Of a stretch of DNA of 64,000 nt, positions 35,901 to 46,957 are shown one piece after another; within the stretch, counting starts at the first letter, position 1, and every line of letters begins with the position of its first letter. Both the position numbers and the translations under genes were made by a program. The notes beneath the pieces are model-generated. The model worked only from the letters and a program-made list of their open reading frames with translations, was not told the DNA's origin and did not search any database. Source of the stretch: Luidia sarsii (lineage: Eukaryota > Echinodermata > Asteroidea > Paxillosida > Luidiidae). The DNA lies in assembly GCA_949987565.1 (NCBI GenBank), contig OX465103.1, positions 1,975,045-2,039,044 on the forward strand. The letters run 5' to 3'.

Positions 35901-38900
35901 AGAAGCTCGACACAACAGGGGTCTTTGGAGCTGCATGCCGCCATGGTTTCCCATTGTGCTTCCTGAATCTGCGTCATGGAGAAAGGTACCCAGCATGCAC
36001 TGCTCATAGAAAACATTTTACCCTTACAAACTTGTCAACCCAAATCATAGCAAATAATGGCTTAAAATGTCTTGTTGCTATACATACATCTTGAGTTAAC
36101 TTACAATGAAATAACTTAATACAAATGACCTGATTTGTCTGAGCAATGTTCTGATTTTTATTTCAGGCTTGCATATGCTGCATATGTCATCGACGTCATA
36201 CAAGAGAGGGTGTCACCATCAGTCAAGCTTCATTTCATTTATGACATTGCTTGTAAACTCTCAGCCCACTTCAAGGTGAACTTTAAACTATTTCTTGGAG
36301 TTGATTTCAATTGTGTATAACATGTATTCCTTGAATTTGACATGTACTTAACTATGTACACTGAACTTATGTATTTGGCTTCATGAAAGTCTGACATCAA
36401 ATGATGTTTATATTCATGCAGCACTTGCACGGTCTGTAAGAAGCTGAATTATATTTAATTGCATGTCATGCTTTGTCTTACATAGATACAGGTTGCTATT
36501 GTAAGGTTTTCATTGTCTGTGATTCTTTGTTTTTTTGGTCCTAGAAAAAGAAAGACCCAAAGCATGAGTTAGATATGGCCCTTCCCGTATTTCACGCATA
36601 TGGCCACCAGATGTCATGCCAGGTATATATGTATCTTTTACAGTAATGCCAATTGTATTTCTTTTAGTTGAATGGTGATAACTGTCGACTCAATTTCATG
36701 CTGAAAATGTAACTGTACCATAATATTCGTTTTTGTATTTTTATTTCATGTTCTTATTTATGCAGGTGGTTTACAGCACCAGGTGGAGGTCTGGTTATGG
36801 TTTAACAGACGGGGAAGTGATGGAGAGACTTTGGTCATACCTAAGGAGGTTTTCATCTATTACAAAGGAGATGACACCGTCACACAGGGAAGATCTCTTA
36901 ACTGATGCTCTTCTGCATTACAGCCACCGCAAGGGTGCAGATATTGGTAATAATTAAGACATTATTTTTTGCTGATGCACACTTTCAAACATTGAGAAGA
37001 AATCATAGTTTTTATTGTTATACATTACCTAATACATTATGGGTATACATTTTGATGGTTGTTGGGGTATGATGTAAATAAGCCTATAAGCTCAATTGTT
37101 GATAATGTAGATTTAAATGTCAGGTTAAGTATAGTGCATAAAGATAATCATTTTGATTCCAGCTGTCTACTTCCGAATGCACATAATTATGTCCATGCAG
37201 GTACCAGCCTTGTTGTACTAATGGACCGGGCTGTGAAAGTACAAGATGACTCAAAAAAAGCTCTTCAAGACATCTGCAGTGACTGCTCAGGTATTCCAAA
37301 TCAATATAATTTTTCTTATGCACTTTTCTAGAAGACTAAACTGAAAGTCAAATTTGCTGTTACATCGAAGATCTTACAAACTTCATGCTGTTGTGTTTTC
37401 CTTGTTATATGTACAACATAATCGATTCATAGGTTAATGAAATTTTGTGCACATCATTTGGAATTTGTTTTTCATCCTTTAGACTAGGTTATGAGCATGT
37501 ATTTTGTATTTAATTCCAGGTAAAGTTAATAACGTTTTCAACTTTTAAAGCCTGTCAATTTTATGTTGCTTTTGATTCAAATTTATTTCACAACAGTCTT
37601 CTCTGTTGTATCATGTTATCGTATAGATTTTGATTTACCTGTCTCTGTTAACAGTGTCACTTACAGATGTCCATGAGTGGAGAGAATCTGAGTGTGCTCA
37701 AGCTCAAAAGACAAAGCCATCTCGCAAAGGTATTTCGTCAATGATGCATCTTATCTTTATAGTCAATGTTAAAGTTAGTGATACTGTAGGTTTTTTTTTT
37801 GGTGCTTTGCACCCCCACCCCCCAGTTGTGTAGAGATATAATTTTGAATCATTTATTGTCTGCCAAAAAATATCTACATAGTATAGGCCTATATATGCAT
37901 GATCAGAACACAACCTTTTTAATGTTTAGTCCTTTTTCGTTTGAATTATTATCTCGTGCAGGCAAACTACCTTGGCAAGAAAAATATGTGAGTAAGCTAC
38001 AACACTATGAGCAGAGAAGGTCAGTATCAACTTGTATCAATGGCTGCATTGTAAGATTATATATTGATGCCATTCCATTCAAGTTCTTTAATAAAAAAAC
38101 ATTTCCTTTGCTATGATACTTTCAATAGATACATGAATTGTTGCAGTGTTTGTTCTAATTTGTGGTACATACTACATATCAGTTATAAATCTTGCTCTCT
38201 TCACATTTTTAGTGCATTTTCTCTGGTCCCATTAACAAGAGTTCCCCCAGTTGTCCATTCCCAAGAGACCTAGTCCAGTGGTGACCACCTTCTTCGGAAT
38301 GTGCAGGTCACCCACTAAATTGCATGGATTAGAGGAAAGTGAAATGTACAATTTGAACTGTTGTATGTAATACTATGTATGTATATGTTTGCATTTTCAC
38401 CAAACCAGGGAACTGCTGGCACTTTGTGATAATGACAGCAGAGCTGGTATACTTGCTGGCCAATGTCAAGAGTATGTACTTTTCTTAACTATGAGCCAAA
38501 AATATACCGAATGTTTTATTTATTGTCATACCTGTTGTACATTTTACGTGGTTCCTCTTCTGAACTAATTCATTTGACTCATTTATTTATGATTTTTACT
38601 CAGATTCGTCCATGACATTAATTTGTTTTTAACACTATTAATTTGTATTACTGTTATATAGTTTGGACAAGGAACTCCAGCACATAGAGGAACACCATGG
38701 CATGCAGCGCTGGAGCAAAGACCATGAACGGTACAAGGAGCACTTCAACAATATAACAGAGAAGCAACAACAGTGTCTTGTACAGAAGATGTGGTCGCAT
38801 GCTGTGGAGTATTCCTTCTTTCGTGACATGTCCAAAAAATATTCTGGTAAGAAAGTCATGCATGCAGACATTTCTATAGTCATAAATGATATTCATTCCT

Positions 38901-39992
38901 CAATTTAAGGGCTGTATAGCTGAGATGGAAGAACACACGGTATGTTAATCCAGAGGTCTTGGGTTCAAATCCCGGTCCGGTCAAAGTTTTCTTTGCCAAT
39001 TTTTCAATTTGTTAAAAAGTTCCCAATCAGTTTATCCTTTGATTGTTTCACTTAAAAATGATTGGGTTAAAATATACAACCTTGTTAAATGTATACCTTT
39101 GTTACTTTGTTGTTATTTGCATTTATAGTACATACATTTGTAATCTGTTTCCAGATATTTGACAGTTAAAAGGTATATTTTATGACCCCATCCAGATGGC
39201 CAGGCTGTGGCAACAAGAATCAGCAAGAGCATTAGAAACTCATCAAAAGCCTTGAGGAAGCTGCTGACAATCTTCAACTCCTCAGACCAGTGCAACCCAC
39301 AACCTCCTGCTATATACAAGGACATCATTGATCCCACATCCAAATTCTATGCAAAGCTATCAGCACAAGATGTAAGTTCTTACATTCATATTTCAACATT
39401 TGATACACATAAATTGTATCAAAACAAAAGTTTCACTTGCTTTGAGCAAATGTTATGCGCGCTCAACATTGACTATTTGTTTTGCATGTTGGGTTAACAT
39501 TAACTTGGATCTCTGATTGCAATAGTATTTTGTAGATCACGTAACTATTTTTCATGAGCTTATTTTCTTATTTTTCAATTAAAGGATCACTCACTTCTGC
39601 CATCATCAACGAAGCGGAAAGCTGTAGACCTGCTAAACCTTTGTGATCGGTCCAATGAGGAAATCAAGCTTGTGGGGAAGGAAATGAAGCACGCCCTTAC
39701 AACCGCAGCAAATGAGCACCACAAATATCGATTGCAATTCATTGAATTTCAATCACATCAATCTGAAAGAGCCAAAGGCTTGGTGTTTCTTTTAGGGACT
39801 TACCTATCACGAACAACAACAAGATATTCTGACCTCCTCAATTCTTTCTCAAAGTTCCTTTCCCCCTCTGACATCCCATTATTCCCTGAACATACTTTTC
39901 CAACATCACCTTCTGACAATGTTAATACTAACATTCATTCAGTTTTAGATTATTCATCCTCAGATGACAGTGATGAAGAAAGTATTGAATAG
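32945..39992 (+). CDS. KDZ-superfamily (Kyakuja/Dileera/Zisupton) transposase
   Basis: A DDE-type DNA transposase acting in the nucleus. Seventeen exons: 32945-33085, 33896-34216, 34433-34535, 34816-35033, 35212-35334, 35449-35613, 35849-35985, 36167-36275, 36545-36622, 36766-36946, 37201-37290, 37655-37729, 37962-38019, 38409-38471, 38662-38846, 39196-39371 and 39585-39992. All 16 introns are GT-AG, phases agree throughout, and the sum is 876 residues with no stop. Order: basic N-terminus; CxC2 zinc cluster (110-148); LWPATPEQP motif (213-221); first Asp in SMDANFGL (312); CRHG (387-390); second Asp in YDIAC (429); FHAYGH (455-460); third acid in TDGEVMERLWS (E482 or E485); acidic Ser-rich tail. 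The ATG directly follows TTTTTGTAG, so a 5' exon may precede it. The family call is strong. Whether it is an active element or a domesticated host gene is open. Confidence 0.93.
33250..33800. repeat. Unclassified repeat in KDZ intron 1
   Basis: The words GGCCGTA/TACGGC and GGGTCGCC recur many times in both orientations, and CATCCCTAT...ATAGGGATG pairs near 33290-33320. It fills most of intron 1 and resembles a degenerate foldback or tandem element. Confidence 0.5.
33896..34216 (+). other. KDZ exon 2: CxC2 zinc-binding cluster
   Basis: Encodes residues 48-154. After a Gln/Ser-rich start it has CISC, CLDC, CIDC, then RCH and H-x-H: cysteines 110, 113, 123, 126, 133, 136 and 140 and histidines 141, 146 and 148. 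This spacing fits the CxC2 cluster found only with KDZ transposases. It is thought to bind zinc and probably DNA. Donor TTG|GTAATA. Confidence 0.85.
35449..36946 (+). other. KDZ catalytic core exons
   Basis: Five exons carry the RNase-H-fold core. The first Asp is in exon 6 (DANFGLVRK), the CRHG-GER loop in exons 7-8, the second Asp in exon 8 (YDIACKLSAHF), FHAYGHQMSCQ in exon 9 and the terminal acid in exon 10 (DGEVMERLWSYLRR). All three acids expected for metal-dependent strand cutting are kept, so this core is not obviously inactivated. Confidence 0.85.
38909..39000 (+). mobile_element. tRNA-derived SINE fragment in KDZ intron
   Basis: A-box-like TAGCTGAGATGG (38917-38928) and B-box GGTTCAAATCC (38962-38972) are spaced as in a tRNA. 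The acceptor ends do not pair, so this is a SINE head rather than a tRNA gene. It lies between the exons ending at 38846 and starting at 39196. The tail GTCAAAG-TTTTCTTTGCC resembles 7420-7440. Confidence 0.72.
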
Positions 39993-40574
39993 ATGTCTTT
40001 AATTTGTGTTAATTCAAGTGACCCCTGCCAATATGTTTAATTGTTTATTCACAATTGGCATTTCAATTCCCCAACTGACTTCATCGAATTATGTTCCTTG
40101 TAATTGTTCCAGTCAGCTAATGCATAGTATACACCGTTTTTTCCTCATGGATCAGGTCCCTTACACACCGTGACTTCAGTATGTGGCCTTGACCCACCTA
40201 AATACACAAGTGGGCTAGTGCATGGAGCTACATGTACCATGGAGGCTACCTCCCTGCATGTACTTAGTGGTTAATGGTTATCCACATGCCTTGCATACAA
40301 ACTGATGGTATGAGGAGTGTTAGCACAAACTCTCCACCTCACAGATGGATATTTGAAAAATTGGGGGTGCTTGAACATGTATTCATGTTCAAAACAGCTT
40401 TTTGTTTGCCAAAATAATGTTCGTTTTTCAATGTTTTGTCTGCCAAAAAAATGAATCCGATCATTTGCAAACATCTACTACTGCCTATTTTCAATAATTT
40501 AACTTTTTTGATGAGTGTGGAATTTGCATAAATCATGAACAAAAATCTTGTGTAATAGCCTGTAGGTTAATATA
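39993..40574. other. 3' flank of the KDZ gene
   Basis: Probable 3' untranslated and flanking sequence. A nested palindrome around 40218-40262 includes CCATGGAGG and TACATGTACC. No clear AATAAA was located near the stop and no terminal inverted repeat was identified. Confidence 0.4.
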
Positions 40575-40664
40575 ATTACCCCGTCTCCCTCCCTCTCCCC
40601 ATCCCTCCCTCCCTCTCCCCATCCCTCTCCCTCCCTCCCTCCCTCTCCCCCCCCCCCCCTCTCT

Positions 40665-40758
<94 letters not shown>

Positions 40759-40775
40759 CCTCTCCCCTCCCTAAC
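40575..40775. repeat. CT-rich simple repeat
   Basis: CCCTCC units, a poly-C run and then CT dinucleotides. Confidence 0.93.
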
Positions 40776-42235
40776 TGTCCCCATCCCTACTCATCTGTCT
40801 TACGACTATCCATCCCCTTTCCCCCTCAATTAAGTGCAGTAATTTCGAAATGTACAGTACATGTTTTCGTCTCCTTTTTAAATAATTTCATTGAGCCTTA
40901 CATTACTGATGAAAACTTGTTTAAGCACGTACGTGTGATCGGCATTTCAGTATATTATTGCTCGTCTTCTATACCCTTGATGCTTTGCGAACGTCAAGAT
41001 TTTTTATTGTACTGCTTTACTTCCGTTGGGCCGATGAATTTTTACAGACTGTATTAATTAGTATTATGCCATGGTGTATATTGTGTTTTTGAATTGTAAA
41101 TAGAATGAACAAAATCAGGAAAGACCGTTTACCGTGGATTGTACTGCCACGATCTTGAATTTACACTGACTACTATGTGCAGCAGACACTCACTTAAATC
41201 AGCCGCAAGATACAAATAACTTTAAGCGAGTTGGAGCATACGTTTTTAGTTTTAAAAACTTGATTATTGTGTTATCAAGCGCTTGTCAATAAACCAGAAG
41301 CTGCCTTGTTTGGTCATACGAACGGAAAAACTGCAGTTCCTAATCACGCTTCTGCCATTAGAAGACCAATTTGCCCGTGATCCCCCAGACAAATGCCAGT
41401 GATCTCCCGCCCAGTTAAGCTTTGTTTTTCCTACTGGAGGTTTCTTTCCCTGTGTATTCCTCTCCCACCACAACTGGCTTGTCCTGGGATAACAAGGTGA
41501 GTGAGGTTCCCATCTAGCCTACGCCAAATCGATTGAGAGCAAAGGAACACGTCGAAAGACCAAAATCAGCTCTTTTGTACCTTTAGATAATGTTACATTG
41601 GCAGCATGTTTTAACCGAATGTCTGAAAGAATGATGAATAACAAGTGCATGTGACATTGATCCACAATTGATTAAAGATGATTCACTTTGGGAAAGATAG
41701 AAACGTCAGACCTTTTTAATTATAAGATAAAATATAAAATTCGATCAAATCCTAAGGAGATTGCCCTCTCCCTGAATCTGTTTTGGTCGATCCATTCCAC
41801 GAGTTGCCCACGTCCAGGCATGTTTTTTTCTTCTACACAATCGGCCTACAAAGTTTGATTTTCAAGGGCAACATCGGGTTAATTTTGCCAACATTGTAGT
41901 CGCATTTCCTCTTATTTCTGACTTCAGGATTTACATGTAGCGTACATGAAATAAAACTTGGGACTACCTGTATTAGAACTTCACGAAAATCAATTGATTT
42001 CAGCATCTCCGTGTTTTGTGGGTTGTTTTTGTCTTCCAAATGAAAATACTTGGACTTTTCCATCCATCCGTTCATCCTTCGATCCATCATCCATCATTGG
42101 CGCTATAAATCCAATACATGCATGTCACCTATCAGTCGAACATTATTTTTGAAAGGTTTACTTTGGATCATAATAATTATCACTTCGTATGATTATTTCC
42201 CTATGGCCATCATGCATGCTGCAGGGTTGGATCCA
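40776..42235. other. Unique AT-rich sequence
   Basis: At about 41693-41712 GATAGAAACGTCAGACC matches the hammerhead-like repeat tail. No gene seen. Confidence 0.45.
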
Positions 42236-42965
42236 TTTGTCACGTAAGACACTTATGCGGTGTTAGGGTTACTCCTTGGCCGTGGGACAAAATCGTGGGA
42301 AAATTTCGAAAATGTAGAACAGGGATAAAACTCCATTATATTATATGACAGTGTGTCTTAGAATTTTAAAGTACAAACATAACCACCAACGTGTACAGGA
42401 TGTGGTACTAATTAATCAAATTGCCTGTAAAAGGGCGCCCTCTATTTAAAAAAAATAATATTTTACCCACTTCCGAAGATGATTTATTTCATTTCTTCTC
42501 ACAGAAAAAACGAATGCTGCTCGGATCGGAACAACACTTAAACCATGACTTGCGACTTGTTTTCAAAGGTTGGCATATATTCGTGTTAAGAGGATCAATT
42601 TGTCACATAAGACACCTATGCGGTGTTAGGGTTACTCCTTCGCCGTGGGAAAAAAATCAGGAGAAAATTTCGAAAATGTAGAACAGGGATCAAACTTCGT
42701 CCATTATGTCTAATTGCGTCTTACAATTTTACAGTACAAAAAAAATCACAAACGGGTAGAGGATGTGGTACTAATTAATCAAATTAATGTAAAAAAAAAA
42801 TTAAAAGGGCGCCCTCTACCTTTTTTGTCTTTAAATAAAAATGATTTACCCATTTCCGTAAGGTATTTTGTTTGATTGTGTCACTGATTTTAATCACGAT
42901 ATAACGATATCACACTTCGATGCTTTAAAACCCTCACTTGCAACTCTTCTTTTAGGTTCGATGTA
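42236..42965. repeat. Two tandem copies of a ~363-base unit
   Basis: TTTGTCACGTAAGACAC at 42236 and TTTGTCACATAAGACAC at 42599 start two similar units. Shared landmarks include TATGCGGTGTTAGGGTTACT, TTTCGAAAATGTAGAACAGG, GATGTGGTACTAATTAATCA and GGGCGCCCTCTA. The divergence suggests an old tandem duplication. Confidence 0.88.
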
Positions 42966-43103
42966 CTCCCGCACACCCGTACCCCCGCACTGCTTTTGCA
43001 GTGACGTATAATAAGTTTTGTTATTAGCGATAACTTGCCCTGGCGAGGTTAATAATTATAATAGGTGCATTTTTGTCTGCCATTTCAAGACATTGGCTTT
43101 ACC

Positions 43104-43496
43104 GGGCCCAATTTCATACAGCCGCTTAAGCACCAAAATTTGTTTATAATTATTGCACAGAATGCCATGATTCTCAAGATCACTTTGCCGACCCAAATTT
43201 CACTTGTGTTTCATGCTGAGTGAAGAATAGTGGAATACAAGTCATAATCAATTTTTATTGGCATCGCATCGTAATGTGCTTTACTCGGGTCCCAATTTCA
43301 TAGAGCTGCGTGAAAATCTGCGAAGCATTCTTTCTTGGGTAAACAGGTTTACAAACCGCACCGCGATGTATTGCACTCTTCTTAGTACGGAAACAGTTGT
43401 GAAGTTTGGGTTGACAAAGTCATCCTATGGGGGATGAACCCTGAATTTTTGTGCTTAAGCAAATTTCGGCGCTTAAGCAGCTTTATGATGGCCCCT
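43104..43496. mobile_element. Inverted-repeat element with CGCTTAAGCA ends
   Basis: Left end GGGCCCAATTTCATACAGC-CGCTTAAGCACC. Right end GCGCTTAAGCAGCTTTATGATGGCCCC, its approximate reverse complement. A second, internal CCCAATTTCATAGAGCTGC start occurs at 43291, so one copy may be nested. A related fragment lies at 49812-49925. Confidence 0.75.
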
Positions 43497-44325
43497 GTTT
43501 ACACGGGGAAGACTTTTCCTGCTTAGCAGTTTTCCGCGCTTAAGCGGCTACAAGAAATTTTGCCCCAGCTAACGGCTTGAGTTTTTTCAGTGGAAAAGTG
43601 TTCTTATTGTCAAAGTTACTCTCCATACTCATCGTGATAATGTTTTTTGGCTTTTCCGTCTCAACGGAAAAGGCATATTTTTTGTTCTGTTTTTAATTGA
43701 GATTTGTATCTTTTCTTTTTTTGCTACTGATAAATAGCACAACCAGATCTGTCATTATATATCTTATCGCAACTTCAGACCTATGTATAGCCTATAATAA
43801 GGGCTTACGTACATGTACAATCATGTAGTAGAACTAGAAGTACATGTAGACTCACTCATTCACAATCAAGAATTAATATTGATCGTCTAGGCTTTGACCA
43901 TGGAGGAAGGAGTAGCTTTACGGATACCATCACGATCTTCAGGAACAACATGCCTGATGAGGCTTGGAATCTCTTGCAATAACATGATAAACTGTACCAT
44001 TTTCTTCAGGGTGATATTTACAATGCACTAGCGAATGTTGTTATCCCTGGAGCCGTTCGCGGGAACCATACGTGAACAAAGTATAATACATTTAAGTATT
44101 CCAAAACAAAATAATTCGTGAGTGTGCTGGCTGTACTGAGTGTAACAACAGTACTCCCGTCGGACTTTACATACTGTACTACATGTACAGCTCACGGACG
44201 GGCGCTGGATAACCCGGTAGCTTTCCCTTAACATTGCTGATAGTACAGTGATACTCGAACTCAGTCGCCGCACAAGCCTGACAAAATGACAATCTGTACT
44301 GTACTTCTTAAAGTGGAAGCGCATT
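43497..44325. other. Unique sequence, no gene seen
   Basis: Continues with CTTAAGC-like words to about 43550 and then plain AT-rich sequence. Confidence 0.45.
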
Positions 44326-44495
44326 GCATGCAATGTACACACAATGTACATGTACATGTACGTGTACATGTACATGTGCATGTACATGTGCATGTAGACT
44401 GTACATGTACAGTGTACATGTGTGTGTACATTGTACAGTGTACATGTACATGTACATGTACATGTGTGTGTACATTGTACAGTGTACACGTGCGG
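44326..44495. repeat. ACATGT/GTACAT palindromic repeat, tract 1
   Basis: Repeats of TACATG and GTGCATG. The unit is self-complementary, so any piece can pair with any other. Confidence 0.9.
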
Positions 44496-45140
44496 GGTCT
44501 GTACTACAGCCATACAGCACGCAAAATCAGGGGTGACGAAGAAACGCCCCCACCAACACCCCCCCCCCCCACCACAAAAAACCCAAACAGACAAACTAAA
44601 ACAAGCTGGTCCATTCATCTCTGCTTCCGGAGCAGTCTTGGTCCATCTGAAGTGCAGCCACTACTTGTGAGCGATTTGGTCGGATCCTACCTCTAATGGA
44701 TGGTCAAACAAGGTATGCAGTGAAATCAGAAGCCTATTAATTAGTATTATTAATTAATGTACTGTTGTAGTAGTATATATAATACTAAATAATGGTTCAG
44801 CTAATAGTAATACTCATTAGTGGACAAATATGCAGTTTATGCACCAGACAGATAAAATTATTGGTAACACCATGGTAACACTAGTACAGTAACAGCAACA
44901 GAAATGTCAGGACAGACTGACCCTGAACTATTTATTTATTATGAAGGCGGAATACTGACTTTGCCATCCGAGCTTGTTCTTAATGATTGCAAGTTATTCG
45001 TTTTGCCAACAAACATGTCCGGACCTGCCCCAACTTTGAATTGAACCAGTTTAAGTTTCCCCTCTCAGTTTCCATTCATGATCTACAGAGAATGAAAAAT
45101 ACTTATATTGTTGGTATCGTTCTATTATGAAATCAGACAA
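44496..45140. other. Upstream of homeodomain/HMG gene
   Basis: An unspliced 46-codon frame at 44904-45044 (starting MSGQTDPELF) has coding-like composition and could be a 5' exon of the next gene, but no acceptable donor site was found before its stop. Confidence 0.35.
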
Positions 45141-46732
45141 ATGGAACATCATAAAGAACTGAAGAGGCTGTGGAATGAAGGGATGACCAGCTATGGTACA
45201 GCTGAGGGGAAAAGACAGGTTGCATCTGCAGTCGAAAAAACTGGTTGCACTGCCAAGGAAGTGAAGGTAATAATCACATGTAAAGAAAATCATTTCGACA
45301 TTTCCATTCCAGCATGACCTTATTGTAGTACTAGTTGTTTTCTGAAACTGAACTGCAAGAATAAAGAAATTAGGCATTCTGAATTTTTAAGATTAATTGC
45401 ATTTGTGTCACTTAGTCAGTTAGCAGTTCCGTAAATGTTTGTATGTTCTTAAAAAAAAATCAATTTCAATCAGGTTAACTTTAATTGTGTCTTTTCGTAT
45501 GGAAAAGAATAATTTATATCTGAATTTAATGCCTAAGGATGTTTACACTAGGGTACTACATTGGAAAGGGTGATTTTTTTTAATTATAAATAATTAAACA
45601 TCCATTCCAGCCTCAAGGTGTTTGCTATTATTTGATACATGTATACTGCCCTGTTTGTTGTGAAAATTCCTTGCTTGCAAAGAACAGTTGATGTTTAATA
45701 AAAGCTCGTTCTTTCCAGCGTTGGATAGATAATCAGAAAAGACGATGCCATCGCAAGGATGTAAAACAGAAGGCTGTCCCCCTTCGAAGAAGAAAATGCA
45801 GTGGATATAATGTTTTCATGAAGCAGTACATCACAGCTAAAGGTATTTTTTTATTTTTTTATAAGTGAAACAATCTCATCAGTACCTATATTAATTTTTC
45901 ATGAGGTAAAATTTCTACTTTTGAATGGGGAAAACTATAATTATTACTTATTGTTTTTGCTTTTTTGGAACTTCCATGAGTACCCCAAAAGCTCTTCATA
46001 TTTACTGTTTCCCTCGTCTACCTCCATGATCTCTATCAGTGTGCCCTGCCAGTTGACTCCCAGGAATGTTAATGGGGTGTCAACTGACAGGGCACACTGA
46101 TAGTGATAGACATTATAACACTGAAATGGGAACATGTGCTGTTAGCATGCTGACCATGCTGACCAATGCAGACCAACTCTAACAGAAGTTTAAGTCCTGC
46201 AGCATTTGTAACTGGTCTCTTAATTATTCCATAGAGCAAATTACCTTGCTGTATCATTATTCTTAGCTTGTAGACTTAGTCCTTCAAAACATAAAATAGT
46301 GTGCAGATACCATGATCTGAGCTGTCTGGGCAAAAGTGAACTCCGACTAAAACTGATAATTTCCTCCAGCAAAAAACAGCTTTAGACATTGAGAGACTAT
46401 GATGGGTTTTTCTCACATTGTGGCTGTCGTGTGATATCCATTCCCTCGTCACCTATAACCCAACTTATCATTATTCAACTACACTGTAATTCATTTTTTA
46501 AATAAAAATTATATAAATTTGTTTATTTTTAGGTAGCACTGCCGATGGAGTGGATAGGTCACATTTATTGCGTGATGCCGCAGATGAATGGCGGAAACTG
46601 GATGCTGAACAGCGTCAGGTCTACCAAGACCAAGCAAAAAAGGTCCACTCCAATCAGGCTTCTAAATGTCAACTGGGGTATTTAGGGTTTCAAAATTTCA
46701 CCAAAAAAATTGGACTTGAAGTGACTAACATG
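45141..46732 (+). CDS. Homeodomain-like plus HMG-box protein (partial)
   Basis: Three exons: 45141-45266 (donor AAG|GTAATA), 45719-45842 (acceptor TTTCCAG, donor AAAG|GTATTT) and 46533-46732 (acceptor TTTTTAG, donor ATG|GTAAGA). Phases match and give 150 residues without a stop, ending in a donor, so more exons are expected downstream, perhaps across the assembly gap. Residues 1-55 resemble a homeodomain: helix 1 (HHKELKRLWNEG), helix 2 (KRQVASAVEKTG) and helix 3 (KEVKRWIDNQKRR) with the W and N of WxxN in place. Residues 70-121 resemble an HMG box: YNVFMKQYI, then EWRKLDAEQRQVYQDQAKK with the usual W/Y/A spacing. Both domains bind DNA, so a nuclear role is likely. The start is uncertain because an upstream exon could exist. 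It may be a transposon-borne accessory gene or a host gene. Confidence 0.65.
46033..46103. repeat. 28-base-arm hairpin in HMG-gene intron
   Basis: CTATCAGTGTGCCCTG...TCAGTTGAC on one side and its reverse complement with two mismatches on the other, around a ~13-base loop. It lies in intron 2 and is probably a small foldback element. Confidence 0.85.
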
Positions 46733-46923
46733 GTAAGAAATGAACATTTCCTGATATGACCGTGAATGCTGCCCACATAATAATTAAAAATCATGCAACA
46801 AAAGTGGGTTTATCCCATCCCAAAAAGGAACAAATGGCAGAAAAGGAAAAGTATCAATCACACGGGGTGCAGTGACTTCATTACTCCTTGCCAGCAAATT
46901 AAAATTGGGGATCATCCACAGAG

Positions 46924-46957
46924 GGATCAGATCCAGTGGTCAAGAAGGATCTGATCC
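46924..46957. repeat. Perfect 11-base hairpin
   Basis: GGATCAGATCC and GGATCTGATCC around 12 bases. Confidence 0.7.

Noticed and set aside
38909..38983. Possible functional tRNA gene
   Set aside because: The A and B boxes are good but the acceptor stem ends do not pair and no anticodon stem is clear; it is better read as a SINE head.
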